From an uncultured bacterium (GTDB lineage: Bacteria > Patescibacteriota > Saccharimonadia > Saccharimonadales > CAIOMD01), in assembly GCA_903880655.1 (NCBI GenBank), contig CAIRQE010000124.1, forward strand, positions 1 through 16,794: a DNA stretch of 16,794 bases, given 5' to 3'. The position numbers were made by a program, and so were the translations under genes. Of the stretch, positions 12,925 through 16,794 are shown in pieces (within the stretch, counting starts at the first letter, position 1; every line of letters starts with the position of its first letter). The notes under the pieces were generated by a model. The model was not told where the DNA came from and ran no database searches. It saw nothing but the letters and a program-made list of their open reading frames with translations.

Positions 12925-13305
12925 ATGAATGTTTTAATAATTGAACCTGACGGAATTCTAGCAAAGACATATCAGAGGTCGTTACTAGGCGCTGTTGATA
13001 ATGCTTATATAGCGCAGAATGCACAAAAAGCAATTTCAATGATAGACGAGCTTAAACCGTCAGTCATAATTCTTGAATTGCAGCTCGCAGGGCATAGCGG
13101 CATTGAATTCTTGCATGAGTTTCGAAGTTATGAAGATTGGACAAATATTAAAGTTATAATCCACAGTAGCGTGCCAAAAACATCTCTCAATCTAGAATCG
13201 CGAATTTGGAAGCAACTTGGAATTTATAAATATCTATATAAGGCTACGACAAGCTTGCAGCAATTGGTTGATACAGTAAGTACATTTCACTATGAAAATA
13301 CCTAA
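12925..13305 (+). CDS. Receiver-domain protein with Asp-to-Glu phosphorylation site (pseudo-receiver)
   Basis: A 126-residue single-domain response-regulator-like protein. The fold is clear: strand 1 MNVLIIEPDG with the acidic pocket reduced to Glu7/Asp9, strand 3 SVIILELQLAGHSG (46-59), strand 4 VIIHSS (77-82) and strand 5 KYLYKA with Lys106. The phosphoacceptor Asp expected in LD..(L/M)PG.SG is Glu51 (codon gaa at 13075-13077). Glu at this site often mimics the phosphorylated state, so the protein may be locked in an active form. Ser81/82 and Lys106 are kept. It begins 10 bp after the kinase-like gene and overlaps recO by 14 bp. The receiver encoded at 6568-6945 has all usual residues, so this loss is specific. 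Confidence 0.82.
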   Translation: MNVLIIEPDGILAKTYQRSLLGAVDNAYIAQNAQKAISMIDELKPSVIILELQLAGHSGIEFLHEFRSYEDWTNIKVIIHSSVPKTSLNLESRIWKQLGIYKYLYKATTSLQQLVDTVSTFHYENT

Positions 13306-13978
13306 AAATACACAAGGTGTTGTTTTAACACGTATTAACTATGCTGAGGCAGATCGAATTCTAACAGTATTAACGAAAGATTTCGGTAAAGTAAGTTTAA
13401 TTGCCAAAGGGACAAGGAAAGAAAAAAGTAAGCTTGCCGGTGGCATAGAACTCTTTTCTGTTAGTGACATAGGTTTTATTGAAGGTAAAAGTGATTTGGG
13501 CACACTAACAACGGCGAGACTGAATAAGCAATACAATAGTTTTTTTAATGATTTGGCTAAAATTGAATTTGGTTATAGCTGCCTTAAGCTTATTAACAAA
13601 TATACGACTACCGAAACTGGGCAGGAATATTTCCATCTTATAAAACAACTATTCGAGGCTCTTAACAATCCGAAATTATCGCTATCAGCAGTTTCTGTAT
13701 GGTGGGCAATTCAATTGAGTAATGTTACTGGCCACTCAATTAATATTGAGGAAACGGTTGAGGGTGCTGCTTTTGATGAAAATGGGCACTATGTGTTCGA
13801 GTATGAAATGGCTGGATTTAAATCAACACAAGATGGTCCTATTTTATCCGAGCATATTAAGTATCTTCGGCTAGCGCTATTAAAGGGTCCTGAGTGGTTA
13901 GCGCTCGTGAAAGGTGGTGATTCGATAGCTGCTACGATCGCTCCATATTTAAACAGTTTTGTAGAATATCAGTTTTAA
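13292..13978 (+). CDS. recO: DNA repair protein RecO
   Basis: RecO helps load RecA on SSB-coated DNA and anneals strands in the RecFOR pathway. The 228-residue product has the N-terminal OB-fold signature (TQGVVLTRINYAEADRILT at 7-25, LIAKGTRKEKSKL at 36-48) and an alpha-helical C-terminal domain. The four Cys of the zinc finger found in many Gram-positive RecO proteins are absent; the only Cys seen is in FGYSCLKL, so this is a zinc-free form, as in E. coli. The ATG at 13292 lies inside the end of the pseudo-receiver gene (14-bp overlap), which suggests coupled translation. Confidence 0.9.
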   Translation: MKIPKNTQGVVLTRINYAEADRILTVLTKDFGKVSLIAKGTRKEKSKLAGGIELFSVSDIGFIEGKSDLGTLTTARLNKQYNSFFNDLAKIEFGYSCLKLINKYTTTETGQEYFHLIKQLFEALNNPKLSLSAVSVWWAIQLSNVTGHSINIEETVEGAAFDENGHYVFEYEMAGFKSTQDGPILSEHIKYLRLALLKGPEWLALVKGGDSIAATIAPYLNSFVEYQF

Positions 13979-13987
13979 ACATATAAT
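13959..13987 (+). promoter_or_regulatory. Promoter of the glycyl-tRNA synthetase unit
   Basis: TTGTAG (13959-13964) and a perfect TATAAT (13982-13987) are 17 bp apart. The ATG at 13994 begins 7 nt after the last T, exactly where transcription would normally start, so the mRNA is predicted to be truly leaderless. The promoter lies across the end of recO. Confidence 0.6.
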
Positions 13988-13993
13988 AAATTG

Positions 13994-15283
13994 ATGACAA
14001 AAAAGAAAACAGATCTTGAAGACATAGTAAGCTTAGCTAAGAGAAGAGGTTTTATTTATCAGGGAAGCGAAGTATATGGTGGTATTTCAGGTTTTTATGA
14101 CTATGGCCCGTTCGGAGTAACTCTAAAAAGAAATATTACTAATTTATGGTGGAAAATGTTCGTAGACGGAAGAGAAGATATTCTCGGTGTGGACGCGGCT
14201 ATTATTATGAACCCCAAAGTCTGGCAAGCAAGTGGACATGTAGATACATTTACCGATCCTCTCGTAGAATGTAAAAATTGCAATTCTCGCTTTAGAGCGG
14301 ATAAAATTGATGTATCAAAATGCCCCAATTGTGGCAAATCAGGGACCTTTGGCGAAGCTAAAATGTTTAATATGATGTTTAAGACGAACATAGGTCCTAT
14401 TGATAGTGATGATTCAATAGCTTATTTGAGACCCGAAACTGCACAGGGCATATTTACTAATTATAAAAATATAGTTGATACCATCTATCCAGATATGCCT
14501 TTTGGTGTTGCGCAGATAGGAAAAGCGTTCAGAAATGAAATAAGCCCTAGGGATTTTATTTTTAGAGTAAGAGAACTGGAGCAAATGGAAGTAGAATACT
14601 TCGTACACCCGGATGAATGGGAGAAATCATTCGAAAAATGGAGAACAGATATTTATGTGTGGTTTAAAGCTTTAGGACTTGATGCTGCGAAAATTCATGA
14701 GCTAGACGTACCAGATAATGACAGAGCTCATTACAGCAAAAGAACCATAGATTTCGAATATGAATTTCCAATTGGTAAAGAAGAGCTAATGGGGCTCGCT
14801 TACCGAACTGATTTTGATCTTTTGAATATACAAAAAGCAACTGGAAAGTCTATGGAATATATACAAAAGGGAAGTAATAATAAGTTTATACCACACGTAA
14901 TTGAACCTAGTTTTGGGCTCGAACGAGTCATGATGGCGGTACTTGCGGAAGCATATACAGAAGATGAAATTAATGGTGATAAAAGAATATACTTAAAGCT
15001 TCCTCCCGAGTTAGCACCTATAAAGTTTTGTGTAAGCCCACTCTTGAAAAATAAGCCCGAACTTGTCAAAAAAGCTAGAGAAATCTACGTTAATTTGCAA
15101 AAAAAATATCACAATGTGATGTGGGACGATAATGGCAACATTGGTAAACGATATCGAAGACAGGATGAAATAGGTACTCCCAAATGTGTAGTTATTGATT
15201 TTGATACGCTCGCTGATGATACAGTTACCGTTAGAGACAGGGATACTACTAAGCAAAAAAGAGTATCTGTAAAAGATTTATAA
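13994..15283 (+). CDS. glyQS: Glycyl-tRNA synthetase, dimeric class II type
   Basis: This enzyme charges tRNA-Gly in the cytoplasm. The 429-residue single chain is the alpha2 (archaeal/eukaryotic and Gram-positive-like) form, not the bacterial alpha2beta2 GlyQ/GlyS form. Seen are the N-terminal block GFYDYGPFG (33-41), a zinc knuckle with Cys93, Cys96, Cys110 and Cys113, AYLRPETAQG (143-152), motif 2 FRNEISPR (179-186), the glycine-pocket region YSKRTIDFEYEFPIG (247-261), motif 3 EPSFGLER (304-311) and an anticodon-binding domain (about 338-429). The start is taken as ATG 13994; a TTG at 13991 is in frame but lies before the predicted transcription start. It heads an operon with the next two genes. 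Confidence 0.96.
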   Translation: MTKKKTDLEDIVSLAKRRGFIYQGSEVYGGISGFYDYGPFGVTLKRNITNLWWKMFVDGREDILGVDAAIIMNPKVWQASGHVDTFTDPLVECKNCNSRFRADKIDVSKCPNCGKSGTFGEAKMFNMMFKTNIGPIDSDDSIAYLRPETAQGIFTNYKNIVDTIYPDMPFGVAQIGKAFRNEISPRDFIFRVRELEQMEVEYFVHPDEWEKSFEKWRTDIYVWFKALGLDAAKIHELDVPDNDRAHYSKRTIDFEYEFPIGKEELMGLAYRTDFDLLNIQKATGKSMEYIQKGSNNKFIPHVIEPSFGLERVMMAVLAEAYTEDEINGDKRIYLKLPPELAPIKFCVSPLLKNKPELVKKAREIYVNLQKKYHNVMWDDNGNIGKRYRRQDEIGTPKCVVIDFDTLADDTVTVRDRDTTKQKRVSVKDL

Positions 15284-15285
15284 AT

Positions 15286-16572
15286 ATGGGTGATAAAAAT
15301 ATAATTGTTACGACAGAAAAGATGGTTTACGGTGGGCAAGCTCTTGCTACCCTTCCAGATGGAAAAAAATGCTTTGTTTGGGGGGCTCTTGATGATGAAA
15401 AAGTCGAGATTCAAATTACTCGAAATAAAAAAGATTGGTGTGAAGGAGTTGTTTTAGCAGTAATCAATGAAAGCCCGAATAGGATTACTCCTAACGATCC
15501 TCTCACGTATATGTCAACAAGCCCATGGCAAAACATCGATTACGAATATGAGGCAAAACTAAAAGATTCTATCTTGAAAGAACTTTTTGAACGAGCAAAG
15601 CTTGATGTAAAATGGGATGATTTCTTTCAGGATAAAAGAGCATCACATTATAGAAATAAAATGGAATATAACTTTTGGTTCGATAAAGAAACGCAAAAAG
15701 TAAGTCTTGCACTCCATCAACGAGGAACGCATCTAAAAATTGTACTTCTTGAATCTGATATAGCTTCTGAAGTAATAAATGAAGCAGGGAAACGGTTGAT
15801 AGCCTATATCAACAAAAATCAGATACAGGCACGAATGCTCAAGAGTGTGATATTTAGATCAACGCAAGACGGAGAAGTGTTTGCCAGCTTATTTCTAAAG
15901 GATCCTAGTTGCGCAGATAAGCTGGATAATTTATCTAAAGAATTCCAAGGCTTAGAAATTATTTTTTCTAACCCTAAGAGTCCAGCGTCTGTGACTACGG
16001 AATTATTAAAAAGTTTTGGTGAAGATATGTTGTCTGATGATTTAGCGAACGGCGCGTTCCTCTATACGACGAGATCTTTTTTTCAAGTTAATGTTCCCGT
16101 TTATGAGCAGTCGCTAATTGATATTAAGAAAAATATTGATAAAACAGATACGGATGTAATTGATTACTATTCAGGTGTGGGCAGTATCGGCTTAAGCGTC
16201 GCAGGGGATAAGAAGCTAATTTTAATTGATAGCGATGAAGAGTCCATTGGTATAGCAAAAATTAATTCCGCAAATTTGAAAAAAGTTGAAGTTTTAAAGG
16301 CTCGTTCTGAAGATGCTCTAGATTTTATTAAAAATGGAATGACTGTGATCGTCGATCCTCCTCGGGCAGGTCTCCATGCTGATGTTGTTGAAAAATTAAT
16401 AGAGTCCAAACCAAAGAAAATCATATATTTATCCTGCAATCCAAGTACCCAAGCAAGAGATATAAAAATGTTAGTTGAGGGTGGGTTTAAGATCAAAAGT
16501 GCTAAGGGATATAACTTTTTCCCAAGAACACCGCACATCGAAAGCTTAATAGTATTGGTTGGGATACAATAA
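15286..16572 (+). CDS. RlmD/RumA-type RNA m5U methyltransferase lacking the iron-sulfur cysteines
   Basis: A SAM-dependent uridine-C5 methyltransferase of the TrmA/RlmC/RlmD family; which rRNA or tRNA it modifies cannot be told. The 428 residues contain an N-terminal TRAM-like RNA-binding domain (about 1-60), a central domain, and a Rossmann domain with SAM motif DYYSGVGSIGL (about residues 293-303), VDPPRAGLH, the nucleophile Cys384 in YLSCNP and the base Glu419 in TPHIES. In RlmD-type enzymes the segment after TRAM has four Cys for a 4Fe-4S cluster; here the same place reads TYMSTSPWQNIDYEYE (74-89) with no Cys, so the cluster is absent. It starts 2 bp after glyQS, and the next gene starts 4 bp after its stop. 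Confidence 0.88.
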   Translation: MGDKNIIVTTEKMVYGGQALATLPDGKKCFVWGALDDEKVEIQITRNKKDWCEGVVLAVINESPNRITPNDPLTYMSTSPWQNIDYEYEAKLKDSILKELFERAKLDVKWDDFFQDKRASHYRNKMEYNFWFDKETQKVSLALHQRGTHLKIVLLESDIASEVINEAGKRLIAYINKNQIQARMLKSVIFRSTQDGEVFASLFLKDPSCADKLDNLSKEFQGLEIIFSNPKSPASVTTELLKSFGEDMLSDDLANGAFLYTTRSFFQVNVPVYEQSLIDIKKNIDKTDTDVIDYYSGVGSIGLSVAGDKKLILIDSDEESIGIAKINSANLKKVEVLKARSEDALDFIKNGMTVIVDPPRAGLHADVVEKLIESKPKKIIYLSCNPSTQARDIKMLVEGGFKIKSAKGYNFFPRTPHIESLIVLVGIQ

Positions 16573-16576
16573 CTGC

Positions 16577-16794
16577 ATGAAGGATAACGATTTTTTTTGG
16601 GGAGCTAGCGTTGCAAGTCATCAGGTCGAGGGTAACAATTATAATCAATGGAGCGTATGGGAAAAAGAAGCTGCCCCTGAGTTGGCTGGTGGCGCCGAAA
16701 AGCAGCTTGGCAAACTTGAAAATTGGCAACAAATAAAAAATAGAGCCGAGTCAATTGATAATTATATTTCTGGAGCCGGAGTAGATCACTACAA
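16577..16794 (+). CDS. Glycoside hydrolase family 1 (beta-glucosidase-like), N-terminus (3' partial)
   Basis: The frame is open from ATG 16577 to the window edge, 72 codons of an enzyme usually near 400-480 residues long. FFWGASVASHQVEGNNYNQW (6-25) is the GH1 N-terminal signature; Gln16 is the conserved sugar-binding residue. ISGAGVDHY (64-72) matches the later motif SGxAxDHY. The two catalytic Glu residues lie downstream, outside the window. There is no signal peptide, so a cytoplasmic enzyme acting on imported beta-linked disaccharides or phospho-sugars is likely. It starts 4 bp after the methyltransferase stop and seems to share the glyQS transcript. Confidence 0.85.
   Translation, partial: MKDNDFFWGASVASHQVEGNNYNQWSVWEKEAAPELAGGAEKQLGKLENWQQIKNRAESIDNYISGAGVDHY

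Noticed and set aside
13991..13993. TTG as start of glycyl-tRNA synthetase
   Set aside because: The next codon is ATG, and the perfect -10 box places the likely transcription start at that ATG, so the TTG would not be in the mRNA.

Overview
The window looks like a chromosomal segment of an AT-rich Patescibacteria/CPR bacterium, most likely Candidatus Saccharibacteria (TM7). This is inferred from gene content and protein style: small compact genes, the order prfB-ftsE-ftsX-peptidoglycan hydrolase-S41 protease-receiver, a TRM11-type methyltransferase next to rpmA, and a FAM173-like methyltransferase behind xseAB. An intact release factor 2 and a TGA stop at 9569-9571 show that UGA is a stop codon here, which argues against Gracilibacteria and Absconditabacteria. 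No tRNA, rRNA, CRISPR, transposon or phage gene is visible. Coding density is very high, and the longest gap between genes is about 60 bp.

Layout. (1) 1-1615: the C-terminal end of an M16 metallopeptidase, then prfB. (2) 1667-6945, plus strand: an envelope-remodelling cluster of ftsE, ftsX, a coiled-coil plus CHAP peptidoglycan hydrolase, a membrane-anchored second CHAP protein carrying a near-duplicate catalytic domain, an S41/PDZ protease and a canonical stand-alone receiver protein. FtsEX is expected to gate the coiled-coil hydrolase across the membrane; the protease and receiver are candidate regulators. (3) 6944-8455, minus strand: a TRM11-like methyltransferase and rpmA (bL27), closed by a strong terminator. 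(4) 8501-11356, plus strand: a flippase-like LPG-synthase-type membrane protein, xseA, xseB and a small SAM methyltransferase, all overlapping or abutting. (5) 11382-13978: a membrane-anchored protein of unknown function, a degenerate histidine-kinase-like protein, a receiver whose phosphoacceptor Asp is Glu, and recO. (6) 13994-16794: glycyl-tRNA synthetase, an RlmD-type RNA methyltransferase and the start of a GH1 glycosidase.

Two general points stand out. First, nearly every transcription-unit head has a TATAAT-like -10 box only about 6-13 nt before its start codon, which predicts leaderless or nearly leaderless mRNAs, whereas several genes inside operons (ftsX, xseA, rpmA) have purine-rich Shine-Dalgarno sequences. 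Second, the tandem CHAP domains are mosaic at DNA level, with long perfect blocks beside one strongly diverged 45-bp patch. This suggests gene conversion or selection on one loop of the hydrolase.
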